A DNA stretch of 64,000 bases from Phaeovulum sp. Its GTDB lineage: Bacteria; Pseudomonadota; Alphaproteobacteria; Rhodobacterales; Rhodobacteraceae. Position 1 is the stretch's first letter. The number at the start of each line of letters is the position of its first letter. A model generated the notes under the pieces. That model was not told where the DNA came from, did not search any database, and worked only from the letters and a program-made list of their open reading frames with translations. This document shows positions 29,372 through 38,788 of the stretch, piece by piece. Where the stretch lies: positions 1-64,000 of the forward strand of contig NZ_JAUXPI010000047.1 of assembly GCF_030684035.1 (NCBI RefSeq), in the 5' to 3' direction. A program made the translations under genes and the position numbers.

Positions 29372-30319
29372 TCAGGCGGCCAGCCAGCGCCGCCCGGGCA
29401 ATGCCGGGCAGGCGAGCGCGGCAAGCCCCCGGGCGTCGAGCCCGTTGCGGGCAGGGGTCGCGTGGTCGGCGCCAAGGGTTTGGGCCAGTGTTGCCCGGTC
29501 AGAGGGCGGAAACGCCGCAAGCAGATCGGGCGTGGCAAGCGCGGTATCAAACCAGAGGCCGTCAACCAGAACCACTTCCTGCGCGGCACAGATGAGCACG
29601 AAAAGACGTGGCACCAGCGCGCGCGGCTCGGGGGCAATGCCGAAGGTTGCCGCCAGTGTATCGACGCGCGCCAACATCTCGCCTTCGCCAAACATCAGCC
29701 GCAATTCGGGAGCCGCGATCAGCACCCTTTGCCCGGGCGTTACCAGCAAGGGACGCTGCGGTTTATGCGCGCCGAAAGCGTCGGCAGGCAGCCAGAACGG
29801 CACCGCTTCTGCGCGCGCATCCACGCCTTCCAGCCGCGCCACAGAAAGCAAGGGCCGATAACCGTGGTCGCGGGTAAGCACCTTGTCGCCGGGGCGAAGC
29901 CATTCGACCGGCAGAGCGCCTTGTTTGGTGGCGATCATCGCACCTGCCCCAAGCGCCGCAAGTTGCGCCAGCGCGGCGGCACCAAACCGCAACAGCGGCG
30001 GGGCGGGTGCCTCGGCCTGCATGTAGGCAAACCCCGGTTCAAGCGGTTCTGTTGGCACAATGACGGTAACCGCGCCGATCTCGACCCGCTCCACCCCGAT
30101 GCAGCCGCCATTTCCCCGCAGCAGGCGCAGCGGCGTGTCATAGCTCAGCGCCCCGCGTGCGCGTTCGCGCCCCTGCGCATCACGCAGCACGCTAACCCCG
30201 CCCGGAGTTACCTTCTCCAGTTTCAGCGCAACCGAGGCCAGACCAAAGCCCGGGTCGAATACCCAAGAACCGAAAACGGGGTCGCGTTGCAGCGCGCCCC
30301 TCGGATAGCAGATATGCAT
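29372..30319 (-). CDS. Hint (Hedgehog/intein) domain-containing protein
   Basis: The ~315-aa protein has a beta-rich N-terminal part (residues 1-125) followed by a Hint_2 domain: GAMIATKQGALPVEWLRPGD, DKVLTRDHGYRPL, then VTPGQRVLIAAPELRLMFGE. In this family the normal Cys/Ser at the splice position is often degenerate; here the block begins AGAMIATKQG without an obvious nucleophile Cys, so self-cleavage is doubtful. Such proteins are common in Rhodobacterales, often linked to type I secretion, but no transporter is adjacent. The start used (ATG 30319) is the first ATG; a longer N-terminus is possible. Confidence 0.82.
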   Translation of the reverse strand: MHICYPRGALQRDPVFGSWVFDPGFGLASVALKLEKVTPGGVSVLRDAQGRERARGALSYDTPLRLLRGNGGCIGVERVEIGAVTVIVPTEPLEPGFAYMQAEAPAPPLLRFGAAALAQLAALGAGAMIATKQGALPVEWLRPGDKVLTRDHGYRPLLSVARLEGVDARAEAVPFWLPADAFGAHKPQRPLLVTPGQRVLIAAPELRLMFGEGEMLARVDTLAATFGIAPEPRALVPRLFVLICAAQEVVLVDGLWFDTALATPDLLAAFPPSDRATLAQTLGADHATPARNGLDARGLAALACPALPGRRWLAA

Positions 30320-30466
30320 CGGCACCCGCCCCTTGCCACCACGCCTGTTTGCAACATCGGGCACCACGCCGAAGCGCCGGTTAATGCCGAAAAAAAGAAC
30401 GTGCGCAATTTGCTGAAAACACGCGTGGCCCTTGCCAGCGGCGGCATCGGGCGGCATAGGGGGCAG

Positions 30467-31111
30467 ATGCGCCGAGCCCTTGATTTCGCCCGCCAGACAG
30501 AAATTTTCCGCCGCTTTCAGGCGGCCAATCCGGCACCTGCGGGCGAGCTGGAACATGCCGATGCCTTCACGCTTCTGGTTGCCGTTGTGCTCAGCGCCCA
30601 GGCCACCGATGCGGGCGTGAACAAGGCCACGCGCGGGCTTTTCGCGCGCGCCGCGACACCTGCGGCAATGGTCGCGCTTGGCGAAGAGCGGCTGGTCGAG
30701 GCGATCAGGACGATCGGGCTGTTCCGGCAAAAGGCGCGCAATGTCATCGCGCTCAGCCAGATCCTGATCGAGCGCTACGCGGGCACGGTGCCGGATTCGC
30801 GCGCAGCCTTGCAGGCGCTTCCCGGCGTCGGCCGCAAGACCGCCAACGTGGTGCTGAACATCGCCTTCCGTCACCCCGCGCAAGCGGTCGATACGCATGT
30901 TTTCCGGGTCGCCAACCGCACCGGCATAGCGCCGGGGCGCGACGTGCTGGCGGTTGAGCGGGCGCTGGAGGATAACCTGCCGGTGCAGTTTCAGCGCCAC
31001 GCGCACCACTGGCTGATCCTGCACGGGCGCTATATCTGCACCGCCCGCCAGCCGCGCTGTGGCAGCTGCCCGATCTCCGACATCTGCCTTTTCGAGGAGA
31101 AGACCCCGTGA
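30467..31111 (+). CDS. nth: endonuclease III
   Basis: The 214-aa base-excision-repair glycosylase/AP lyase removes oxidised pyrimidines. It has the HhH motif LPGVGRKTANVVLNIAF with the catalytic lysine (GVGRKTA) and the catalytic Asp in AVDTHVFRVANR. The 4Fe-4S ligands are in CTARQPRCGSCPISDIC at the C-terminus. AGGGGGGCAG precedes the ATG. The GTG start of the adenosine kinase gene overlaps its stop. Confidence 0.95.
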   Translation: MRRALDFARQTEIFRRFQAANPAPAGELEHADAFTLLVAVVLSAQATDAGVNKATRGLFARAATPAAMVALGEERLVEAIRTIGLFRQKARNVIALSQILIERYAGTVPDSRAALQALPGVGRKTANVVLNIAFRHPAQAVDTHVFRVANRTGIAPGRDVLAVERALEDNLPVQFQRHAHHWLILHGRYICTARQPRCGSCPISDICLFEEKTP

Positions 31112-32094
31112 CCCGGTATCAGGTGGTCGGCATCGGCAATGCCATCGTCGATGTGCTCAGCCAGACCGACGATGACTTTCTTGAACACATGGGCATCACC
31201 AAAGGTGTGATGCAGTTGATCGAACGCGAGCGCGCCGAGGCGCTTTATGCCGCGATGGATGCGCGCACCCAGGCACCCGGCGGATCGGTCGCCAACACGC
31301 TTGCGGGGCTTGGCAACCTCGGGCTTTCCACCGCCTTCATCGGGCGGGTGCGCGATGATGCCCTGGGCCGCTTTTACGCCCGCTCGATGGCGGGCGAGGG
31401 CACCGATTTTGTCAACGCACCGGTGGCGGGGGGCGAGTTGCCGACCTCGCGCAGCATGATCTTCGTGACCGCCGACGGCGAGCGGTCGATGAATACCTAC
31501 CTTGGCATTTCAGCCGAGCTTGGCCCCGATGATGTTGCAGAAGTAGTGGCAGGCAGCGCGCAACTGCTGTTTCTGGAGGGGTATCTGTTCGACAAGGACA
31601 AGGGCAAGGCGGCCTTTCTCAAGGCGGTCAAGGCCTGCCATGGCGGCGGTGGTCGCGCCGGTGTCGCGCTTTCAGACCCGTTCTGCGTTGACCGCCACCG
31701 CGCCGATTTTCGCCGCCTGGTGCGCGACGAGATGGATTACGTGATCGGCAACGAGCATGAATGGGAGGCGCTTTATCAGTGCGGCCTTGATGCCGCGCTG
31801 GCGCAGGCGGCAAGCGATTGCGCGATGGTGGTCTGCACCCGGTCGGGGGCTGATGTGGTGCTGATCGGGCAGGGCGAGCGGGTGACGGTGCCGGTGCACC
31901 GGGTGGTGCCGGTTGATGCCACCGGGGCGGGCGATCAGTTCGCGGCGGGGTTCCTTTACGGCTACGCTTCGGGGCAACACCTGGCTGTCGCGGGCCGCAT
32001 GGGCTGCCTTGCCGCCAGCGAGGTCATCAGCCATTTCGGCGCGCGCCCGGAAACCGACGTGAAGGCGATGTTCCGCAGCCACGGGTTGATCTGA
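31108..32094 (+). CDS. adenosine kinase (PfkB/ribokinase family)
   Basis: The 328-aa sugar kinase has the N-terminal GIGNAIVDVLSQ and GGSVANTLAGLGNLG blocks and the C-terminal PfkB signature DATGAGDQFAAGFLYGYA with the catalytic Asp. The pattern is that of bacterial adenosine kinases (SMNTYLGISAELGPDD segment). It phosphorylates adenosine, or a related nucleoside, with ATP. Start is GTG within the nth stop (GTGA), so the two are co-translated. Substrate assignment rests on overall similarity. Confidence 0.85.
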   Translation: MTRYQVVGIGNAIVDVLSQTDDDFLEHMGITKGVMQLIERERAEALYAAMDARTQAPGGSVANTLAGLGNLGLSTAFIGRVRDDALGRFYARSMAGEGTDFVNAPVAGGELPTSRSMIFVTADGERSMNTYLGISAELGPDDVAEVVAGSAQLLFLEGYLFDKDKGKAAFLKAVKACHGGGGRAGVALSDPFCVDRHRADFRRLVRDEMDYVIGNEHEWEALYQCGLDAALAQAASDCAMVVCTRSGADVVLIGQGERVTVPVHRVVPVDATGAGDQFAAGFLYGYASGQHLAVAGRMGCLAASEVISHFGARPETDVKAMFRSHGLI

Positions 32095-32158
32095 AGCGCG
32101 GGGCGGCGGGCTTGGGCCCCGCCGGGGCCGCGCGCCCGCCGCCGCTGCCGCAGGCGCG

Positions 32159-32857
32159 ATGATGGCCGTGGCGCGGGGGCCGGGCCGGGGCGTGGATATT
32201 TGGGCTGAAGCAGCGGGGGCGGCGGTGCAGGCAGGCGAGGTCGAGGCGCATTTCCGGCACGGCGACGGGGGCTACAGGTTCGCGCGCTGGGGGCGGCCGA
32301 TCGTGCCGGTGGTTTTCGGGGTCGATGACGCGACGCTTGCCGTGGTCAAGGGCGCGATCGAGGCGGTGGTGGCGCTGGCCCGGCACCGGATGGCCGAAAC
32401 CGACCCGGATCTTGGTGCCAACCTGATGCTGTTTTTCCTGCGCGACTGGGAAGAGTTGCTGGCGGTGCCGGGGCTGGCGGCAATGCTGGGCGATGTGCCT
32501 GCGCTGGTGGCGCGGCTGAACGCGCAGGCGGCGAACCAGTATCGAAGCTTCCGTTTCGACAGCGGCGGCGCGATCAAGGCCGGTTTTGCCTTCGTGCGGA
32601 TGGATGCGGCGCTTGCCGCGCTGCCCGCCGAAACCCTGGCGCTCGGGCAGGCGGTGCAGATGATCCTAGCCTGGGGCGAGGGGGCCTTTGCCCTGCGCCC
32701 GGCGCTGGCCGAGGTGCGGGGGGTGGCAGTGTTGCGCGCGCCGGTGGCGGCGCTGATCCGGGCGGGCTATGATGCGGCACTGCCCGCCGCCGCGCGTGAT
32801 CCCAGCCACGCGCTGCGGCTGGCGGCGCGGGTGGCGGTTCAGGGGGGTGCGGGGTGA
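32159..32857 (+). CDS. hypothetical protein coupled to a repeat-containing membrane protein
   Basis: The 232-aa protein has no signal peptide and no recognised domain. It is Ala-, Leu- and Val-rich with a mostly helical character; FFLRDWEELLAVPGLAAML and AANQYRSFRFDSGGAIKAGF are the most distinctive segments. The latter is followed by an apparently well-ordered helical C-terminus. Its stop overlaps the start of the 530-aa membrane protein by 4 bp, so the two are probably translated together and may act together. ATG 32159 is followed by a second ATG. Confidence 0.75.
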   Translation: MMAVARGPGRGVDIWAEAAGAAVQAGEVEAHFRHGDGGYRFARWGRPIVPVVFGVDDATLAVVKGAIEAVVALARHRMAETDPDLGANLMLFFLRDWEELLAVPGLAAMLGDVPALVARLNAQAANQYRSFRFDSGGAIKAGFAFVRMDAALAALPAETLALGQAVQMILAWGEGAFALRPALAEVRGVAVLRAPVAALIRAGYDAALPAAARDPSHALRLAARVAVQGGAG

Positions 32858-34446
32858 GCGATCTGGCCGGGTTCGGGGAATTGTGGCCGGCCGAGCAGCG
32901 GCTGGTGGCGTGGTTGCAGGCGGGCAACCGCGAGGCGTTCGTGGTGTCGCCCGCGCTGCCGGGGCCGGATGCACCGCGCGAGGCGCGGCTGCGCGCCTCG
33001 TTCCTGCGGGCGCTGGCGCTGGGCGGGTTCGAGGATTGCAAGGTTTCGGAAAAGGGGCTGCGGGTTTGGGGTGCGGTGATCGAGGGCGACGGGCCGGAGG
33101 GGGCCGAGACGCGCGGGCTTGACCTTGAAGGCTGCACGCTGGCGGGCGATCTGGGGCTGTTTCATTGCCACTTCGCCGACATGGTTCTGCTGCGCGGGGC
33201 GCGGCTGCAAAGCCTGTTCCTCAATGGATCGGTGCTGGCGCAGGGGCTTGGCGGCGATGGGCTTGAGGCGCGGGGCGGGGTGTTTTTGCGCGGCGTGAAA
33301 GCGACGGGCGAAGTGCGGCTGCTGGGGGCGAAGCTCGGCGGCGACCTTGACTGCACGGGGGCGCAGTTCACGGCGGGCGAGGGTGGCGAGGCGCTGAACG
33401 CCGACGGGATTGAGGCGCGACGTGCGCTTCTGAGCTCCGTGAAAGCAAAAGGCGAAGTGCGGCTGCTGGGGGCGAAGCTCGGCGGCGATCTTGATTGCTC
33501 AGCGGCGGAGTTCTCGGCGAGCAAGGACGGGCGGGCGCTGACCGTGCAAGGTGCGCAGATAACCGGTGTGTTTTTTCTGCGTGAAGGCGCGAAGGTCAAA
33601 GGCCGGCTCGACCTGACCGCTGCCGAAATCGGGATCATCGTTGACGACCCCGCGTGCTGGCCGGGGCCGGGCAATCTGGTCCTTGATCGCTGCCGCTACG
33701 GGGCATTTACCGGGAAAGCCCCAGTCGATGCAAAAACGCGTCTGCGTTGGCTGGCGCTGCAAGACCCGGCGCGGTTCAAACAGGAGTTCTGGCCGCAGCC
33801 CTATGAGGAATGCGCGCGGGTGCTGCGCGAGATGGGGCATCAGGGTGATGCCCGCAAGATATTGATCGAGAAGGAACGGTTGCAGCGCCGGGCGCGGCGG
33901 GCGCGGATCAACCGCTTTCACCCGAAACGTTGGGCCTATCTGGTGGCCGACGCATTGCTGGCCATCACCGTTCGCTATGGCCGCGAGCCGCTTTGGGCAT
34001 TTGCCTGGCTTGCGGGCATACTCCTGATCGGCTGGGGCGCATTTGGCTATGCCGCAAGCGCTGGAGCGATCAAGCCGAACCTGCCGCAAATTCAGCGCGC
34101 GCCGGAATGGGTGCTCTGCGGGTTTGCCAGTGATGCGCGGCGGCATGTTCCGAGCCTCGGGCGCATCGTTTCGGGCCGGGCGGCACCGGGCGAAACCCAG
34201 CTTGCCTGTTTCCAGCGCCAGCCCGAGGGGCGGGCTTATCCGCGCTTCAGCGCCTTCGTCTATTCCGCCGATACGCTGATCCCGGTGGTCGCGCTCGAGA
34301 TGCAAAGCTACTGGATCCCCGATGACAGCTCGGCGCGGGGTGCTGCGGCGCGGGTTTACCTTTGGCTGCACATTGCCGCGGGCTGGGGGCTGACGCTGCT
34401 TGCCGTGGCCGGGTTTTCGGGGCTTATCAAGATGGACAGCAAATGA
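32854..34446 (+). CDS. beta-helix-like repeat protein with C-terminal membrane segments
   Basis: The 530-aa product has three parts. Residues ~90-270 form a pentapeptide-like region in which alternating Leu/Gly and hydrophobic positions suggest a right-handed helix. Two near-identical 48-residue units (KATGEVRLLGAKLGGDLDC at nucleotides 33295 on, KAKGEVRLLGAKLGGDLDC at 33439 on) show a recent internal duplication. A basic linker (LQRRARRARINRFHPKRWAY, ~350) leads to a membrane helix (LWAFAWLAGILLIGWGAFGYA) and a second near the C-terminus. It resembles membrane-anchored pentapeptide proteins of this family of bacteria; function unknown. It overlaps neighbours by 4 bp at both ends. Confidence 0.78.
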   Translation: MSDLAGFGELWPAEQRLVAWLQAGNREAFVVSPALPGPDAPREARLRASFLRALALGGFEDCKVSEKGLRVWGAVIEGDGPEGAETRGLDLEGCTLAGDLGLFHCHFADMVLLRGARLQSLFLNGSVLAQGLGGDGLEARGGVFLRGVKATGEVRLLGAKLGGDLDCTGAQFTAGEGGEALNADGIEARRALLSSVKAKGEVRLLGAKLGGDLDCSAAEFSASKDGRALTVQGAQITGVFFLREGAKVKGRLDLTAAEIGIIVDDPACWPGPGNLVLDRCRYGAFTGKAPVDAKTRLRWLALQDPARFKQEFWPQPYEECARVLREMGHQGDARKILIEKERLQRRARRARINRFHPKRWAYLVADALLAITVRYGREPLWAFAWLAGILLIGWGAFGYAASAGAIKPNLPQIQRAPEWVLCGFASDARRHVPSLGRIVSGRAAPGETQLACFQRQPEGRAYPRFSAFVYSADTLIPVVALEMQSYWIPDDSSARGAAARVYLWLHIAAGWGLTLLAVAGFSGLIKMDSK

Positions 34447-34844
34447 CCCATACGCTTTCGATCCGCGTCTATTACGAAGATACCGACCTTGCGGGCATCG
34501 TCTATTACGCCAATTACCTCAAGTTCATCGAGCGCGGCCGCAGCGAGTGGATCGCGGCGCTCGGGGTCGATCAGATGGCGCTCCGGCGCGATCAGGGGGT
34601 GGTGTTCGCGGTGCGCCGGGTGGTGGCAGACTACCTCAAGCCCGCGCATTTCGGCGAGGTGCTGACCGTCACCAGCCGCCTGACCGCCGTCAGCGGCGCG
34701 CGCTTCGAGATGGCGCAGCAGGTGCGGCGCGGCGACGCGGTGCTGTTTGCCGCCGATGTCACCTGCGTCTGCATCGGCGCAAGTGGCGCTGCCGCGCGGA
34801 TTCCGGCGGAAATTCGCCAAAGATTGGCGCAGGATCTCGGCTGA
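34443..34844 (+). CDS. ybgC: YbgC-type acyl-CoA thioesterase (tol-pal associated)
   Basis: The 133-aa hotdog protein has the 4-hydroxybenzoyl-CoA thioesterase active-site motif VYYEDTDLAGIVYYANYLKF with its catalytic Asp, and the helix that follows (ERGRSEWI). YbgC commonly precedes tolQ and acts on short or phospholipid-related acyl-CoAs. It overlaps the preceding membrane gene by 4 bp and lies 115 bp before tolQ, behind a candidate promoter, so it may be transcribed with the upstream genes. Confidence 0.93.
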   Translation: MTHTLSIRVYYEDTDLAGIVYYANYLKFIERGRSEWIAALGVDQMALRRDQGVVFAVRRVVADYLKPAHFGEVLTVTSRLTAVSGARFEMAQQVRRGDAVLFAADVTCVCIGASGAAARIPAEIRQRLAQDLG

Positions 34845-34878
34845 GGCGGCATCTTGGCGCGCATCTGACGCAGATGTG

Positions 34879-34907
34879 TTGGCTTTCCCCTTCCCCGCGT
34901 GTAATTT
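34879..34907 (+). promoter_or_regulatory. candidate sigma-70 promoter of the tol operon
   Basis: TTGGCT at 34879-34884 and TAATTT at 34902-34907 are 17 bp apart, an ideal spacing, 53 bp upstream of the tolQ ATG. This is pattern matching only. Confidence 0.45.
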
Positions 34908-34959
34908 GCCTGCCAATCAGAGCCGCAGATAACGCGGCCCATAAGGCGAGCAGAGACCG

Positions 34960-35658
34960 ATGGAACCAAGCACCCTTGCCGCAGCGCAAGAGATCGATTT
35001 TTCGTTGCTGGCGATTTTCGCCCGCGCGTCACTGACCGTTCAGCTGGTGATGCTGTTGCTGACACTGGCCAGCTTCTGGTCGTGGTCGATCATCATCCGC
35101 AAGTTCATCTCCTATCGTCTGGCGCGGCGCGAGGCGGGGGTGTTCGACCGCGCCTTCTGGTCGGGCGAGCCGCTGGATGAGTTGTTCGACGCGATCGGCG
35201 CGGCACCTGCGGGGGCGTCGCAAAAGATCTTCGCGGCGGGCATGCTCGAATGGCGGCGCAGCCACCGCCAAGACGGCGGGCTGATTGCCGGGGCGCAGGC
35301 GCGCATCGACCGCTCGATGGATGTGGCGATTGCCAAGGAAAGCGAGCATCTGAACGCCGGGCTGCCGTTTCTGGCCACGGTCGGTTCCACCGCGCCATTC
35401 GTCGGGCTTTTCGGCACCGTCTGGGGCATCAAGGTGGCGTTCGAGGGCATCGCGATTTCGCAAAACACCTCATTGGCGGTGGTGGCACCGGGCATTTCCG
35501 AGGCGCTGATGGCAACCGGTCTTGGCTTGCTGGCGGCAATTCCGGCAGTGGTCGCCTACAACAAGCTTTCGGCAGACAGCGACCGCATCACCTCGGGCTA
35601 CGAGGCGTTTGCCGACGAATTCGCCACCATCCTGTCGCGCCAGCTGGACGCGGACTAG
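34960..35658 (+). CDS. tolQ: Tol-Pal proton channel protein TolQ
   Basis: The 232-aa inner-membrane protein has three hydrophobic helices: VMLLLTLASFWSWSIIIRK near the start, then LPFLATVGSTAPFVGLFGTVWGI and LLAAIPAVVAYN after the cytoplasmic loop. The TVGSTAPFVGLFGTVWG block is the MotA/TolQ/ExbB signature. With TolR it uses the proton gradient to drive outer-membrane invagination during division. tolR starts 3 bp after its stop. Confidence 0.96.
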   Translation: MEPSTLAAAQEIDFSLLAIFARASLTVQLVMLLLTLASFWSWSIIIRKFISYRLARREAGVFDRAFWSGEPLDELFDAIGAAPAGASQKIFAAGMLEWRRSHRQDGGLIAGAQARIDRSMDVAIAKESEHLNAGLPFLATVGSTAPFVGLFGTVWGIKVAFEGIAISQNTSLAVVAPGISEALMATGLGLLAAIPAVVAYNKLSADSDRITSGYEAFADEFATILSRQLDAD

Positions 35659-35661
35659 GCG

Positions 35662-36147
35662 ATGGGCGCGGGCGTGATGAAAAAGGCGGGCGGCGGGAGG
35701 CGCAGGCGGCGGTCTGGGCACCGTCGTCATGCCGCGATGAGCGAGATCAACGTGACCCCGTTCGTCGATGTGATGCTGGTGCTCCTGATCATCTTCATGG
35801 TTGCGGCACCGCTGCTGACCGTGGGGGTGCCGCTGGAACTGCCCAAGACCGCCGCCCGCGCCGTGCCCGCCGAGCAGGAAGAACCGCTGACGATTTCGCT
35901 GACCCTCGACGGGCAGATCATGGTGATGAACACGCCGGTGCCGGACGCCGAACTGATCGGGCGGTTGCGCGCAGTGGCGGCGGAGCGCGTCAGCGACAAA
36001 CTCTTTCTGCGCGCAGACGGTGCCATTCCCTATGAGCGCGTGGTGCAGGTGATGGGGGCTTTGAACAACGCGGGCTATTCCAACATCGTGCTGGTGACCG
36101 ATGCGGGCGGCCCGGGCTTTGCCGGGCAGACCGCGCCGGGCAACTAG
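35662..36147 (+). CDS. tolR: Tol-Pal proton channel protein TolR
   Basis: The 161-aa protein has a very basic N-terminus (GGGRRRRRSGHRRHAAM) and one membrane helix beginning at EINVTPFVDVMLVLLIIFMV, whose Asp is the conserved proton carrier. A periplasmic ExbD/TolR domain follows. Partner of TolQ. The poly-Arg stretch is longer than in the E. coli protein but usual for this group. Confidence 0.95.
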   Translation: MGAGVMKKAGGGRRRRRSGHRRHAAMSEINVTPFVDVMLVLLIIFMVAAPLLTVGVPLELPKTAARAVPAEQEEPLTISLTLDGQIMVMNTPVPDAELIGRLRAVAAERVSDKLFLRADGAIPYERVVQVMGALNNAGYSNIVLVTDAGGPGFAGQTAPGN

Positions 36148-36165
36148 GGCGGGCAAGGGCAGCGA

Positions 36166-37323
36166 ATGCCGATGGACAAGGCGGACAGGATCGGCACGGG
36201 CCTCTCGGCGGCGCTCCATATCGGGGTGATCGCCTGGGTTGCCTTTGGCGGTGCCCTGCTGCGCCCGCGCCATGCGCCACCGGTGCAGATGACCGAGGTT
36301 TCGGTGATGTCCGAGGCCGAATTCATGGCGATGACCGCCGCCGCGCCAAGGCTGGCGGAGGCACCGGCAACCGAGCCACAGGTGCCGCAGGCCGATGCCG
36401 CATCGCCGCCACCGACGGCAGAGGCCCCGCCGCCGACCCCGGGCCTTGCCGAGCCTTTGGCCGAACCGCTGGCCGAACCGCTGCCAACCCCGCCCGAGCC
36501 GCTGCCGCAACTGGCCGAGGTGCCCGATGCGCCGCCCGCGCCGCCCTTGCCTCCGGTCGAGGTCGCCTCGCCGCGGTTGACCCCCGAGGTCAGCCCGGTG
36601 CCCGAGCAGCGCCCGGTGACGCGGGTGGCACCCACGCCCGCCGCCGCGCCGCCGCCCGACGCGGCGGTTGCCGATATCCCCGTGGCCGCCGTTACGCCGG
36701 AGGAGAACCCGGCGGCAGAGCCGGTGCCCGACCCGCCGCAAGCCGCCGCGGCACCGCCCGAGGCGACCACCGAGATTGTCACCGAGGCGACGCCGACCGA
36801 GGCCGAGCCGCTCAGTTCCGCGCCGCTCAGCGCGCCACGCCCGCAGGCAAGACCAAAGCGCCCCCCTGCCGCAGTCGCAGCGGCAACGCCCGCGCCGCCG
36901 CGCCCGGCCGCACCCGATGCGGTGGCGGCAGCCCTTGCCGAGGCGATGGCCGCGCCCGCCGCGACCGGCACCGGCGGTGTTGGCCGCGCGCCAACCGGCC
37001 CGCCGTTGACCGCGGGCGAAAAGGATGCGCTGGTGCTGGCGGTGAAGGCGTGCTGGAACGTTGGCGCGCTTTCCACCGATGCGCTGCGCACCACGGTGAC
37101 GATCAGTGTTGACATGCAGCCCGACGGCCGCCCGAACGCCGCCTCGATCCGGCGGATTTCGGCGGAGGGCGGCACCGAAGCCTCGGCGGCCTTGGCATTC
37201 GATGCCGGTCGCCGCGCCATTCTGCGCTGCGGTGCGAACGGCTTCGCGCTGCCCAGCGAGAAATACGACCAGTGGGCGACAATTGAAATCGTCTTCAATC
37301 CCGAAAAAATGAGGATGAAGTGA
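36166..37323 (+). CDS. tolA: TolA-like energy transducer
   Basis: The 385-aa protein has one N-terminal membrane helix (about residues 10-32, [19 protein letters not shown]) and a long Pro/Ala/Glu-rich periplasmic region (residues ~60-280) that can span to the outer membrane. It ends in a TolA/TonB-C domain with [20 protein letters not shown] and ILRCGANGF. Position between tolR and tolB fixes it as TolA although sequence in the middle is low complexity. Its stop overlaps candidate upstream starts of tolB. Confidence 0.9.
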   Translation: MPMDKADRIGTGLSAALHIGVIAWVAFGGALLRPRHAPPVQMTEVSVMSEAEFMAMTAAAPRLAEAPATEPQVPQADAASPPPTAEAPPPTPGLAEPLAEPLAEPLPTPPEPLPQLAEVPDAPPAPPLPPVEVASPRLTPEVSPVPEQRPVTRVAPTPAAAPPPDAAVADIPVAAVTPEENPAAEPVPDPPQAAAAPPEATTEIVTEATPTEAEPLSSAPLSAPRPQARPKRPPAAVAAATPAPPRPAAPDAVAAALAEAMAAPAATGTGGVGRAPTGPPLTAGEKDALVLAVKACWNVGALSTDALRTTVTISVDMQPDGRPNAASIRRISAEGGTEASAALAFDAGRRAILRCGANGFALPSEKYDQWATIEIVFNPEKMRMK

Positions 37324-37382
37324 TGCGCGGACCCGGCCATAGTGGCACCAACCGACCCAACCCGACAAAAGGGATTTGCCTG

Positions 37383-38708
37383 ATGCACCTCGGCCCCCTG
37401 CTTTTCATCGTGCTCGCCCTTGTGGCGCTGGCCCCGGCTCCCGTCGCGCTGGCCCAAAGCGGGCCGCTGCGCATCGAAATCACCGAAGGTGTGATCGAGC
37501 CTTTGCCCTATGCAGTGCCGCTGTTCATTGCCGAAACCCCGGATGCCGCGCAATATGCCGCAGACATCACCGCGGTGGTGACAAGCGATCTGACCGGAAC
37601 CGGCCTTTTCCGCGACATTCCCGCCAGCGCCCATATCGCCCGGATCACCAGTTTTGACGCGCCGGTCGCCTATGCAGACTGGAAAGCGATCAATGCACAG
37701 GCGCTGGTCGTTGGCGCGGTATCGGTGTCGAACGGGCGGGTGACGGTGAAATTCCGCCTGTACGACGTGTTTTCGGGCACCGAAATGGTCGGCCAGCAGC
37801 TTGGTGGCTCGGCGACAAGCTGGCGGCGGATTGCGCACAAGGTGGCCGATGCCGCCTATTCGGCAATCACCGGAGAGGGGGCCTATTTCGACAGCCGGGT
37901 GGTCTTCGTCTCTGAAACCGGGGCCAAGGGGGCGCGGCAAAAGCGGCTGGCGGTGATGGATTACGATGGTGCCAACCTGCAATACCTGACCGATTCAAGC
38001 ACCATCGTGCTTTCGCCACGGTTTTCGCCCACCGGCGACAGGGTGCTCTACACCACCTTCGAAACCGGCTTCCCGCGCATCAAGCTGATCGATGTGGCGG
38101 CGGTTTCGGGGCGGTTTCTGGCCGATCAGCCCGGCACCATGACCTTTTCCCCGCGGTTCTCGCCCGATGGCGCGCGGGTGGTCTATTCGCTTGAACAAGG
38201 CGGCAATACCGACCTTTGGGTGATGGACATCGCTTCGGGCGCTGCCTCGCGGCTGACCAACACGCCGGGCATTGAAACCGCGCCGTCGCTGTCACCCGAT
38301 GGCAGCCAGATCGTGTTCGAATCCGATCGCTCGGGCACCCAGCAGCTTTACATCATGCCGGTTGCAGGTGGCGAGGCGGCGCGAATCTCGTTTGGGGATG
38401 GTCGCTACAGCACCCCGGTCTGGTCGCCGCGTGGCGACCTCATCGCCTTTACCAAGCAAACGCCGGGCCGTTTCCACATCGGCGTAATGCGCACCGATGG
38501 CAGCGAAGAGCGGCTGTTGACCGCCTCTTTCCTCGACGAGGGGCCGACCTGGGCACCGAATGGCCGGGTCATCATGTTCACCCGCGAAACCCCCGGTGCG
38601 GCGGGCGAGGTGCGGCTTTATTCGGTCGATATCTCGGGGCGCAACCTCAAGCTGGTGCCCACCCCCGGCCCGGCATCCGACCCGGCCTGGTCGCCGTTAC
38701 AACCCTGA
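37383..38708 (+). CDS. tolB: Tol-Pal periplasmic beta-propeller TolB
   Basis: The 441-aa product has a signal peptide ([18 protein letters not shown]), the TolB N-terminal domain ([18 protein letters not shown]), and a six-bladed propeller of WD40-like PD repeats visible as repeated [16 protein letters not shown]-type segments. It binds Pal and TolA in the periplasm. ATG 37383 was chosen because it starts the signal peptide directly and has AAGGGA upstream; an ATG at 37323 would add 20 residues before the signal. Confidence 0.95.
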   Translation: MHLGPLLFIVLALVALAPAPVALAQSGPLRIEITEGVIEPLPYAVPLFIAETPDAAQYAADITAVVTSDLTGTGLFRDIPASAHIARITSFDAPVAYADWKAINAQALVVGAVSVSNGRVTVKFRLYDVFSGTEMVGQQLGGSATSWRRIAHKVADAAYSAITGEGAYFDSRVVFVSETGAKGARQKRLAVMDYDGANLQYLTDSSTIVLSPRFSPTGDRVLYTTFETGFPRIKLIDVAAVSGRFLADQPGTMTFSPRFSPDGARVVYSLEQGGNTDLWVMDIASGAASRLTNTPGIETAPSLSPDGSQIVFESDRSGTQQLYIMPVAGGEAARISFGDGRYSTPVWSPRGDLIAFTKQTPGRFHIGVMRTDGSEERLLTASFLDEGPTWAPNGRVIMFTRETPGAAGEVRLYSVDISGRNLKLVPTPGPASDPAWSPLQP

Positions 38709-38788
38709 CCCCGCGCCGGATTTCCAAGCCTGCGCCAACCTGTTAGACTGACTGCAATCGAGCCAACAAGAAACAAGGCGGAACCACC

